Assembly: GCA_031257415.1 (NCBI GenBank)
Contig: JAIROR010000077.1
Location: forward strand, 1-16,938
DNA: 16,938 nucleotides
Direction of reading: 5' to 3'
Origin: Holosporales bacterium
GTDB taxonomy: Bacteria > Pseudomonadota > Alphaproteobacteria > RUG11792
The notes below the pieces were generated by a model. The model searched no databases. It was not told the origin of the DNA and saw only the letters and a program-made list of their open reading frames with translations. Each line of letters opens with the position of its first letter. The stretch's first letter is position 1. Both the position numbers and the translations under genes were made by a program. Shown one piece after another: positions 7,450-15,700 of the stretch.

Positions 7450-8394
7450 ATGAGTACAAAATCGAAAATAGGCTGTTTTGTTGAAGTGATGATTTCCAGT
7501 GGAGCAATATGTAATGCTCCATGTAATGCTCCATGTAATGCTGATGCATCTAATACGGGAATATCTGCCACTGCATTGGTTCCTGGTACGTCTGCTTTTG
7601 ATGGAGCAAATGGTGGATTCTCATGTGGTAACCCTGTCTTGAAAGGGAAGAATGAAGTAAAATATGGTAGAGTTAGCTTTCCTGGCGGGGAGTTATACGA
7701 GGGCGAACTCGTGAACAATAAAATGGAGGGGCTAGGTAGATTCACAATGAGCAATGGCGATGTATATGAGGGTGAATTCAAGGCTAACTCAATAGAGGGG
7801 AAAGGTAAAATTATTCTGCACGATGGTGGTGAATGCAGTGGAGTATTTAAGAATGGCGAAATGAATGGGCTAGGCAGACTTGTGCATACTAACGGAAACA
7901 TATACGAAGGCGAATTCGTGAATGGCAAGAAGGAAGGAAGAGGCAAACTTACAGATGTTAACGGAGATATATACGAAGGCCGATTTATGAATGATGAACT
8001 GAATGGACCGGGCAAAGTCAATTATGCTAACAAAAATGTATACGAAGGCCTACTTGCGAATGGTAAACCGAATGGACCAGGCAAGTTTACGTATACTAAC
8101 GGAGATGTGTACGAAGGCCAATTGGTGGATGGTATACCGCATGGACTAGGCAAGCTTACGTATACCAACGGAGCTATATATGAGGGTGGATTCAAGGACG
8201 GCAAAAGGGACGGATATGGTAGATATGAGGCTCCCGACGGCTTTATGTGCGAGGGTTCCTTCCTGAAAGGCTATGCAATTTCCGGAGAAAGCGTCAAACT
8301 TAGGCTTCCCGGTGATAATGTTATACATAATGTGATAGTGGGTTCAGATATGAGGGTACCAACGGCTTTATACCCAATCAACAAAAGATTGTGA
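7450..8394 (+). CDS. MORN-repeat protein
   Basis: The protein has 314 residues. From about residue 73 to 272 it carries nine MORN repeats of 23 residues, following the pattern G-x-x-x-x-x-x-N-G-x-x-Y-E-G-x-F; the third and ninth are the most degenerate. MORN repeats form a beta-hairpin solenoid known to bind phospholipids or proteins. They are common in eukaryotes and also occur in bacteria that live inside eukaryotic cells. A role in host membrane contact is therefore possible but inferred. The N-terminal 70 residues are Ser/Ala/Gly/Cys-rich, without a clear signal peptide, and include a 12-bp tandem repeat (7511-7534) giving repeated NAPC. The gene stands alone, divergent from feoAB. The last residues (YPINKRL) and the stop codon come from palindromic repeat A1, so the original C-terminus may have been replaced. 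Confidence 0.88.
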   Translation: MSTKSKIGCFVEVMISSGAICNAPCNAPCNADASNTGISATALVPGTSAFDGANGGFSCGNPVLKGKNEVKYGRVSFPGGELYEGELVNNKMEGLGRFTMSNGDVYEGEFKANSIEGKGKIILHDGGECSGVFKNGEMNGLGRLVHTNGNIYEGEFVNGKKEGRGKLTDVNGDIYEGRFMNDELNGPGKVNYANKNVYEGLLANGKPNGPGKFTYTNGDVYEGQLVDGIPHGLGKLTYTNGAIYEGGFKDGKRDGYGRYEAPDGFMCEGSFLKGYAISGESVKLRLPGDNVIHNVIVGSDMRVPTALYPINKRL

Positions 8395-8462
8395 ATCTTC
8401 CCGGTCAGAAATACCTACAGCAACTTGCCTCTTCTTCAACAATCTTCGGATAAAGACGTATG
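8369..8462 (-). repeat. Palindromic repeat A, copy 1
   Basis: An imperfect palindrome of about 94 bases, with outer arms TATACCCAATCAACAAAAGATTG (written in two parts: TATACCCAATCA then ACAAAAGATTG) and a related arm at 8440-8462. On the reverse strand it aligns over its length with copies at 8548, 12254 and 16756. Shared landmarks are an AAGATTG near one end, a GAGGCAAGTTGC-like block in the middle and a CACAATCTTT block near the other end. It overlaps the 3' end of the MORN gene. Confidence 0.75.
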
Positions 8463-8547
8463 TGCTCGAAAGTCGGTTAAAGGAGATATACGACGAGAGA
8501 CTGTTGAATGGAATCGATTGTGGATATGTTTACCAATCTCTGAGCAG
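8463..8547. other. Repeat-associated spacer, possible gene remnant
   Basis: This links A1 and A2. It can be read as a short peptide (from 8462, MLESRLKEIYDERLLNG), but the frame runs into the repeats and resembles no family. GAGACTGTTGAAT (8497-8509) is the reverse complement of a 13-mer at 7234 and 8678. Similarity to the reverse strand of 7205-7247 extends over about 40 bases. Confidence 0.4.
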
Positions 8548-8643
8548 TATACACAAACACCAAAAGATTGCCAGAGAGGAGGCAAGTCGCCAGAGATATT
8601 TTCGGATCTGGAAAAGCTGCAGTCTTTTGTTATTTGAATATAT
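8548..8643 (+). repeat. Palindromic repeat A, copy 2
   Basis: About 96 bases in the opposite orientation to A1. CACCAAAAGATTGCCAGAGA is shared exactly with the reverse strand of A3, followed by a GGAGGCAAGTCGCCAGAGAT block and an AGTCTTTTGTTATTTG closing arm. It is enclosed by the inverted 13-mers at 8497 and 8678. Confidence 0.8.
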
Positions 8644-8645
8644 AT

Positions 8646-8693
8646 ATGAGACTGCGGAGTGGCCGACGCAGAGCATTATTCAACAGTCTCATG
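8646..8693. repeat. Palindrome-capped repeat B, copy 2
   Basis: ATGAGACTG (8646-8654) and CAGTCTCAT (8684-8692) form a perfect 9-base stem around the conserved core, GGCCGACG then AGCATTATT, shared with copy 1 at 7088. The stem sequence differs from that of copy 1. It sits just past the 3' end of comEC, where it could also help end transcription, but there is no T-run. Confidence 0.55.
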
Positions 8694-8740
8694 TATTATT
8701 AACTCAAAAAATTTCTCGAAATTGTCACACGCGCTAGTAA

Positions 8741-10753
8741 TTACTCCAAAGCTTTTGCATAATAAAATGCCGGACAATAAGGGTGTTTTCTCTGTTTTAT
8801 ATGCCGAACTTTTCCATCGCGCCATAAAAAGAATCCTTCTTCATTGCTGAAATTCTTGGTTTTTAGTTCGCGTATGATGCTTTGATTTGTGAATAGTTTA
8901 AGCCCACTTATGAGATCCCTCTTCACAATATTATTCCCCTTTGAATTATTTCCCTTTGAATTATTGCCCTTTGAATTATTTCCATTTGGTTCTTCTTTTA
9001 GCCCGAGCGTCCTCATTATGCTGTATATTTTTGGGCGTCCTTTTTGATTTGAGTTTGCGTATACAGTGCCGTTTTCGATCATGCACACAATCCCATCATC
9101 ATTCGGGACAACTATCAAATACGGGCTTTTTTGAACAAAAATATAGCAAAAGAATCCTGCTCCAATAAATCCACCTCCTATATAACGAAGCTTCGATATG
9201 AGGAAACACAAAAGAATACCTCCAATAATAATAAACCACATAATGTATTGGGCCGGGGTCTTCAGTGCTATTTCAGAGCCTGGGAGACTTGATATCACTC
9301 CCATTGCTCTTATCATCGCATCTATCGAAAGTTGCAGGGGTTTTATCAAAATATTCGTAAATTTGCAAATAACTATGTTTGCTATACCAAGCGGAGCAAT
9401 CAGAAAACTTACTATCGGAACAGCTATCAGATTTCCAAAAAGATTCTGAGCACTAAATCTATTAAAAGTCGCAACTGATATTGGAGTCGTGGCAATCGTG
9501 GCTATTGTTGTCATTATCATGGATGAAAGAATATACGATAGTATTTTCCAGCTAACGGATGGCCTATACGGAAGCAACGAATTGTATTTTTCGTAAAATG
9601 CCAGCAAAGCAAGCACTGCAGAAAAGGACAACTGAAAACTGACATGAAATAGAGCTCCTGGATCGAGAACCAAAATCAGAAGTGCAGCTGTCGAAATGTT
9701 TCTGATGGACATTGCCCTCCTGCCAATCATTATACTGATCATACATATGCTTGTCATTATAAAGGCCCTCGTTGCAGAGGGAGAAAATCCAGACAACGCC
9801 AGGTAAACAAACGTAAATGGTATTGTTATAAAAGCAGCAATTGCGCGAAAACCAATCGTCCTTCCAATAATGCAGCAGACATACATCAGAAGTCTTTTTA
9901 TAATTGAAAAGATTATAAAAGTAACAATGCTCATATGCAATCCAGAAATGGCAAGAACATGAGCTGTCCCAGACTTGATAAATTTATCACGAGTTTCGGA
10001 TGAGATGCTGGATTTATCACCGGTTAACAGGGCAGAAACGACGCCACTTGCCTCCCCATGAAGCCTGCCAGAAATAGCCTTCGTTAAATGGAAACGCAAG
10101 TACGAGAAAATTTCTGTAAAATTGGAGTGCTTCGTATTACTAGACAATTTTCGCAAGTAGAAAACAACTCCAGTTGCATCTATTCCCATAATCGAATTAT
10201 ATTGCTTTGGATCGAAGCTGCCAGGGATAACAGGACCTTTCAGGGGCAAAAGACTACCCACCACTTTCACTGCATCAAGTGGCTGTATTCCTCGCAGCAT
10301 CCTTGTTCCACACGTCATCTTTACTGTATTAACAGAATCATAATTTTCTGAATCCTTGGATTCGCAAAATCGAATATTTTTGAGTATCAGTCTCTGCATG
10401 TTTTTCATCGTTGGGTGAGTTTCCTCTATAAATCCAACATCAGCATAAAAACTCGTTTTTTCAATTTGCTCAGTTATATATGTTTTGTCCACAAGAAGAG
10501 GCATAGTCCTCAAAATTCCTCCTGTTTGCGATACATATAGTCCAAGAGAAAATACCAGAAAACAATACCTGGCATACCTGCAAAGAAAAAACGAAATCAA
10601 AACAAGAGCAAAACAAACCAAGACCACGCATATAAATGACGGCAATGGAAAATATACTCCATATAATATCGCAAGAGATAAAATAACAGGATAGAACAGA
10701 GGAATTCTGCGAGTCTCAATGGCAATCCACTCTCCTATTTTATCTTTTAGCAT
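8741..10753 (-). CDS. comEC: ComEC/Rec2 family competence DNA-channel protein
   Basis: This encodes the inner membrane channel that carries single-stranded DNA into the cytoplasm during natural transformation. The protein has 670 residues. The N-terminus has several hydrophobic helices followed by a DUF4131-type soluble domain (about residues 80-230). The competence domain follows with its hallmark VVSALLTGDKSSIS and the HVLAISGLHMS motif at about residues 264-276, then many membrane helices. There is no C-terminal metallo-beta-lactamase domain. The tail after residue 545 is soluble, unlike known domains, and holds three GNNSK repeats. Upstream GGGAGAG lies about 13 bases before the chosen ATG, a long spacing, so the start is slightly uncertain. 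The gene is alone and divergent from the exported-protein gene at 10927. No comEA or other competence gene is in the window. Confidence 0.9.
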   Translation of the reverse strand: MLKDKIGEWIAIETRRIPLFYPVILSLAILYGVYFPLPSFICVVLVCFALVLISFFLCRYARYCFLVFSLGLYVSQTGGILRTMPLLVDKTYITEQIEKTSFYADVGFIEETHPTMKNMQRLILKNIRFCESKDSENYDSVNTVKMTCGTRMLRGIQPLDAVKVVGSLLPLKGPVIPGSFDPKQYNSIMGIDATGVVFYLRKLSSNTKHSNFTEIFSYLRFHLTKAISGRLHGEASGVVSALLTGDKSSISSETRDKFIKSGTAHVLAISGLHMSIVTFIIFSIIKRLLMYVCCIIGRTIGFRAIAAFITIPFTFVYLALSGFSPSATRAFIMTSICMISIMIGRRAMSIRNISTAALLILVLDPGALFHVSFQLSFSAVLALLAFYEKYNSLLPYRPSVSWKILSYILSSMIMTTIATIATTPISVATFNRFSAQNLFGNLIAVPIVSFLIAPLGIANIVICKFTNILIKPLQLSIDAMIRAMGVISSLPGSEIALKTPAQYIMWFIIIGGILLCFLISKLRYIGGGFIGAGFFCYIFVQKSPYLIVVPNDDGIVCMIENGTVYANSNQKGRPKIYSIMRTLGLKEEPNGNNSKGNNSKGNNSKGNNIVKRDLISGLKLFTNQSIIRELKTKNFSNEEGFFLWRDGKVRHIKQRKHPYCPAFYYAKALE
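8938..8982 (-). repeat. 15-bp tandem repeat inside comEC
   Basis: Three units of 15 bases (CCTTTGAATTATTTC and two variants) encode repeated GNNSK at about residues 590-605, in the soluble tail. A partial unit precedes them. The in-frame length keeps the gene open. Confidence 0.85.
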
Positions 10754-10926
10754 TCATCACTTAGACTCTCCCGTCCCCATATTGCCATTATATAACATTT
10801 GGGGCACAGTTTTAAACCAGGTATTGTAGAAACTCGCAAGATATGGTAGAATCGATACTAGGAGGAGATAATCGCTGCTGCTGCGGTGGTTTTTTGAAAA
10901 AAATTTGAATTGGGGAGGATGTGGAT
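10754..10926. promoter_or_regulatory. Divergent promoter region between comEC and the first exported-protein gene
   Basis: Both genes must be read outward from this 173-base gap. On the + strand a weak pair TTGTAG (10824-10829) and TAGAAT (10847-10852) is spaced by 17 bases. The stretch around ATGGTAGAATCGATACTAGG (from about 10843) resembles ATGGTAGGATGGAAATATAGG upstream of the second exported-protein gene (from about 12638), at a similar distance from the start. GGGGAGG (10912-10918) is the ribosome binding site, 8 bases before the ATG at 10927. Confidence 0.4.
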
Positions 10927-11754
10927 ATGAATAAAAAATTGGCGATTTTGAAAAGATTACTTGTTGCTGTATCATGTATTGTGCTCGTCTCGGAGGGTAT
11001 TGTGACAAAAGCTGAGGGTAGCATGACTTTTGATGAGGAAGAGCGAAAGCTTAGTGAGGAACAGCAAGAGCTTGAAGAAAAGAGGAAAGATTTGGCCCAA
11101 AAGATGAAAGATTTGGCCCAAAAAAAGAAAAAAGAAGAGAATAGAAAAAAAGAAGAAGAAAAGAAACAAAGAGAAGCGGCAAAAAAGAGGCTGGAAGAAG
11201 AAGAAAAGAAACGAAAGGAAGAAGAGAAGAAACGAAAGGAAGAAGAGAAAAAAAATAAGGCCTACAGCATAGTGTACCAAACGATGCACAAACCTGCTCA
11301 TGTTGATAATATTACCATTAAAATAATAGAAGGGTATAAAGTTAAAGTCAACGTTGATGCTGGCACAATTTTGGGTTTTTTCCCCAGTCCTTTTTCCCGT
11401 CCTTTTATAGCAAAGGAATCCTACTCCAATACTTTTGATTTCACTGAAGAAATAGAATTACTTCGGAAAAACGAAGATTGCAACAATATTCGAGATCTTA
11501 TATTGCTGGTAGGAAAGAGCTTTTCCTCTTCAAAAGAAAGTATATATTCGAAAGAGGAAAATAAAGTTCGCGATACATTAGCAGGGCTGGCTGAATCTTC
11601 ATTAAATAGAAAACAAGATCAGGAAATCAAAAATACGAAACAGAATATTTTGTTCCCTAAATCTATAACTCTGTCACTTGGAGAAACTGCAAAATATGTT
11701 AAGAACCTAAAGCCTGACACGCTACGTACGTATGCGCTAGACTTTACGCATTAA
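10927..11754 (+). CDS. Exported coiled-coil protein, 5' part of a frameshifted gene
   Basis: I do not recognise this protein. Residues 1-31 form a signal peptide (MNKKLAILKRLLVAVSCIV then LVSEGIVTKAEG) nearly the same as that of the gene at 12731. Residues 36-115 are a highly charged E/K/R/Q coiled coil. From about residue 118 a non-repetitive domain begins, and its later part aligns with residues 125-300 of the 12731 protein; both hold EIKN followed by (I/L)FPK and DT(L/V)R. The frame as it stands ends with LRTYALDFTH at 275 residues. The paralog instead continues from DTVR through a segment that matches the other frame here, so a frameshift near 11724-11732 has cut this product short. GTG at 10921 is too close to GGGGAGG to be the start. 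Function is unknown; export to periplasm or beyond is inferred. Confidence 0.75.
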   Translation: MNKKLAILKRLLVAVSCIVLVSEGIVTKAEGSMTFDEEERKLSEEQQELEEKRKDLAQKMKDLAQKKKKEENRKKEEEKKQREAAKKRLEEEEKKRKEEEKKRKEEEKKNKAYSIVYQTMHKPAHVDNITIKIIEGYKVKVNVDAGTILGFFPSPFSRPFIAKESYSNTFDFTEEIELLRKNEDCNNIRDLILLVGKSFSSSKESIYSKEENKVRDTLAGLAESSLNRKQDQEIKNTKQNILFPKSITLSLGETAKYVKNLKPDTLRTYALDFTH

Positions 11755-12104
11755 TGTATCTCTTAAGTAGTAATGAATCGACAGGGAGAGGACAATTGAT
11801 TAATAAAATATTGCCTATTATCTCCGAAGAAGAGGAGAAAAAAACAGAGGAAGAGAAGAAAAGAATAGAGAAAGAAGAGAAAAAAATAGAGGAACAAGAG
11901 AAAAAAATAGAGGAACAAAAGAAAAAGCTGGATGAAGAGAAGAAAAGGGTAGAGGAAGAGAAGAAAAGGATAGTCCAAGTAACAAAAAAAACCAACCCCA
12001 ATCAAGTTCAAAAGCAAAATCTCATTTCGCTCAACAAAGTGATTGGGATAATGGATGGAGCAGTTTCTGGCAGGAAGAGTGAGCCTAGTGGTGGGATGAA
12101 ATGA
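11718..12104 (+). pseudogene. Frameshifted 3' part of the exported coiled-coil gene
   Basis: After the TGA at 11715-11717 this frame opens and reads TYVCARLYALMYLLSS, then TGRGQLINKIL. This lines up with DCIVCLYALARRM and SGGQSLIESII of the 12731 paralog. A long E/K coiled coil follows from about 11824 to 11975, then a short tail ending at 12104. Adding one more ACGT unit to the ACGTACGTA at 11724-11732 would join both parts into one frame reading DTLRTYVCARLYALM. An ATG at 11754 would let the part be read alone as 116 residues, but no ribosome binding site precedes it. The best reading is a broken or phase-switching gene; a separate small gene is less likely. Confidence 0.65.
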
Positions 12105-12128
12105 TAAATGATAAATGATAAATGATAA
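12101..12128. repeat. 7-bp tandem repeat ATGATAA, four copies
   Basis: Four perfect units begin at the end of the frameshifted gene. They place TGA and TAA codons in every + frame, so any reading through would stop here. Confidence 0.9.
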
Positions 12129-12140
12129 AGACAAAGTGCT

Positions 12141-12181
12141 GTGCGCGCGTGTGTGCTGAATGGAACACACATGCCGCGCAC
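12141..12181 (+). terminator. Strong hairpin after the first exported-protein gene
   Basis: GTGCGCGCGTGTGTG (12141-12155) pairs with CACACATGCCGCGCAC (12166-12181) in about 15 base pairs with a one-base bulge and a 10-base loop. No T-run follows directly; the first is about 25 bases on. It may be a weak or factor-assisted terminator, or simply a palindrome. Confidence 0.5.
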
Positions 12182-12253
12182 TATAGAGCATAAAGATCGT
12201 ATGGCTTTTTAAATGTTTGGATAAAAGGAATGAAATCGACAATAGGCGGCACA

Positions 12254-12359
12254 TATACCAAATCAACGAAAGATTGTGGATTTTCCCGACCCGGAATCCC
12301 CCAGAAACATCAATGGCAACCTGCCTCCTCTCTGGCAATCTTTTGGTGTTTGGGTATAC
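12254..12359 (-). repeat. Palindromic repeat A, copy 3
   Basis: About 106 bases, the best preserved copy. Ends TATACCAAATCAACGAAAGATTG (as TATACCAAATCA plus ACGAAAGATTG) and CAATCTTTTGGTGTTTGGGTATA (as CAATCTTTTG plus GTGTTTGGGTATA) pair at about 18 of 23 positions. It lies between the two exported-protein genes. Confidence 0.82.
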
Positions 12360-12730
12360 GCTGACCACATGAAGTCAATTTCGCAGATTATTTTTTCCTT
12401 TGCGAAATTCGGCAAATTCTAAATCCTCACGCGCACTACTCATGCATTCATACTATAAGCACACTACGTTTCTATTGTGTGCGGTTTCTATTGTGTGCGG
12501 TTTCTCTTTCCCCTGTTCATAATGCGAAGCTTGTTTCTGAAGAGGAATGAGCGCGCCCTTGCCATTCAGTATTTTTACAATAACTATCGCTTGATTATAA
12601 AAACTCGAAAATAAAGTGTTGCGCGCGGTTGCAATACATGGTAGGATGGAAATATAGGATGGCGGGCGGCTGCGCTTCGGCGAGGCGTTCGCGTTGTGGC
12701 CGATTACAAGGCCTTTTTGGGGAGGATTTT
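12360..12730. other. Leader region of the second exported-protein gene
   Basis: No gene is seen. AATTTCGCA (12377-12385) and TGCGAAATT (12401-12409) form a 9-base stem with a 15-base loop. A 16-base unit GTTTCTATTGTGTGCG is repeated twice at 12468-12499. The part from 12638 resembles the upstream region of the gene at 10927. GGGGAGGA (12719-12726) is a strong ribosome binding site 4-5 bases before the ATG at 12731. An open extension to 12629 lacks such a site and would bury the signal peptide. Confidence 0.55.
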
Positions 12731-15700
12731 ATGAACAAAAAGTTAGTAATTCTAAGGGGATTGCTTGCCGCAGTCTCCGGAACAGTCGCGATTTCAGAGA
12801 TGGTTATTACAAGCGCCAGGGCGACGGGTCAGGATCAGGATCAGCAGGCGGTGGTGCCGGAGGTGGTGCCGGAGGTGGTGCCGGTGCCGCAGAATCAGCA
12901 GGAGCAGGAGCAGGAGCAGCAGGAGCAGCAAAATCAGCAGAATCAGCAGGAGGTGGTGCCGCCGCCGGTGGCGCCGGTGGCGCCGGTGGCGCCGGTGGTG
13001 GTGGTGCCGCAGCAGGAGCAGCAAAATCAGCAGAATCAGCAGGAGGTGGTGCCGCAGGCGGTGGTGCCGGAGGTGGTGCCGGTGCCGCAGCAGCCAGTTC
13101 TTCAGGTAACAGACTTCACTTTCGATACCACCAAGCTAGAAGATAGAAAAAATGGACACTTGACGCCGATTAGGGTTGAAAGAGGTAAGATTACAACAAC
13201 AATAATAAAGACATTCACATTCATAACTTCAGATATAAGTTTTGCGGATCCTGTGAAGAAGGAAGGTACTCTGCAATCTTACATAGGAGCAAAAGAAATG
13301 ATTGTAAAGTTTTTGAACGAAGTTATTGGAATGCTCAATAATCTTCATAAAGAGGGTCATTTGGATAGTTTAAGCAATTTTAGAATTGTAGAAAACACAA
13401 GTGCCGCAAGATGTCAGGCACTTGCACAAATAGTGAACGCTTATAAAGATACTACTGAAATAAAAAATATTTTTGCGACAATATTTCCTAAGAAAGCTAA
13501 AGACCTGAGTAAATTGAACACATACGATGCTGATACGGTACGTGACTGCATTGTATGCCTATACGCACTTGCCAGACGCATGACTGACAAGACCTTCTGG
13601 TCTGGTGGGCAATCTCTGATCGAGAGTATCATAAATACGCAGCCGGGGCAACAACAGCAGCTACTGGAACAGCAGCGGCAGCTACTGCAGCAACAGCTAC
13701 TGGAACAGCAGCAGCAAGAAAGAGAGCGTAAAATAAAAATAATGAAAACCTATCACCAAAAAGAAACAGAGCGCCTAAATCAACAATGGAAGGAAGCATC
13801 GCCGACACTTGAAAAACACAAATCTACTGTTAAAGAGGAGATACGACTTCTGAAGGAAGAAGTTAAGAGATGCAAAAAATATCACGAGATCAAGGGGCAC
13901 ATCGACTTGCTGGGAAAAGAAGGAAATAATTTATCTACACTCTATGATAGGCATAATACTCCAGTATCTAAATTCCTTGAGAATGAGAAGGAGATGGAGG
14001 AGAGCATACTCTCATCGCAAAATGAATCCCCATCCTCAAGCTACTCAAGCTCAAGCCCATCCAGTTCAAGCTCCCTAAGCTCAAGCTTCCAGAGTTCAAG
14101 CCCATCCAGTTCAAGTTCATCTTCAAGCTCAGGCTTCTCGAGCTCATATTCATTCAGTCCTAACCTAACCGAGTCATACGTAGGCTACTCAATCCCATCT
14201 TCGCCTCGCGACAAGGATGAGAACCCTGATAGTACACCATCCCCCATGCTTCTTCTAAGCTATTGGGAAAAGATTGGAGAAAAGAAGAGGGAACTCCTAA
14301 AGACTATCCAAAAAGCGCAGGAGCCCGCTTCGAATGCAGTTTGTATCTCAGAAATGAAAATAATTAATCATCTAAGGAATCTCAAGAAACACCAGGAAAA
14401 GATCAACACGCTTAGGGCAAGACTATCTGGCAAAGATGCCGCTGAAAATCTTGATTTTGATCTGGAGCTCTCTTTCAGTTATGTTCCAGTAGAAGTAGTA
14501 GTAGTAGAAGAAGAAGAAGAAGGAGGAGCAGTAGTAGAAGGAGGAAGAGGCTCCATAATGGGCATTCTCCTTCCGAAAGAAAACGAAATAATGATACTAC
14601 CAATAGCTAAGCATAATAATAAAAAGATAGATCTCGCGAGCATTACGCTTCCAGAGGTGAATGATGATGATGATGATGATAATGTACTCAATAATATCAC
14701 CACTCCTCCAGCAGCCGTTAATGCCAATGATGATACCCTGGTGAAAGAATACGACAAGCTTGAGGAAGAATTAAGAAAATTGAAGATAGAATTAGCAGCA
14801 GCAGAAGCACCAGCAGCAGAAGAAGGAGCAGTAGAAGAAGGAGCACCAGAACCAGAAGAAGCACAAGCCCCAGGAGTAGAGGAAGGAGCACCAGCACCAT
14901 CATTATATATCCAGCTGAAGACAGTAAATGATCGTATTAATAAATTGAAAGAAGAGATTGAGCAAGTTAATAAAGCGCCGAGCAAAGTGAAAGTGAAAGA
15001 GCAAGAGCAAGGCGAAGCCGTTGAAGAGCTAAATATTAAGAAGAAAGAATTGGAACAAGAGATTGCGCAAATTAAGGAATCGCTAACACAACACAAAGTC
15101 CTCCTTAATGAAGCAGTTCAAGAAGAAAATGAAGCAGTTCAAGAAGAAAATGCTGCCCTAGAAAACATAATTAATCATAATCATAATAATAATGATGATG
15201 ATAATGATGATGATAATGATGATGATAATGATGATGATAATGATGATGATAATGATGATAATGATTATTCTACAGCAAAAGAAAAGCTTGCTACCGCAAA
15301 ACAAAAGAAAACAGCTCTGGAGGCAGAAATTAGCAATCTAGAAACAGAATTGATATCTAAGAACAAAAGAATAATGGAACTCAATAAGAAGATCACCACA
15401 GCCGGAAAAAGAGCAAAGCACATCGAAAATGCAGAGAAACAAAGAAAGGAGCAAGAACAAAAAAACAAGGTGCTAACAGAACTGCAAGAAAGAGCAGAAA
15501 ACCTGAATAAAGAAATCAGAATCGGAAAGAAAAAAATGAAAGAGCTGAAGCAGAATTTGGGACTACAGCCTAATGGCGATCCTAGCGACGATGGCTACTC
15601 TGAACTCGGGGAAAATGAAAAGCTCATTCCTCTCAATAAGTTGAAAAAAATAATAGAGGAAGCCGTTGAGAAGTCTTCTAGCTCAGATCCCAACCTTTAC

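Noticed and set aside
8425..8737. Small genes between the MORN gene and comEC
   Set aside because: The frames are made of repeats A1, A2 and B2 and carry no recognisable domain or ribosome binding site.
11763..12368. 201-residue open frame on the - strand
   Set aside because: It is the complement of the E/K coiled-coil coding region and repeat A3, giving F/L-rich runs with no family likeness.
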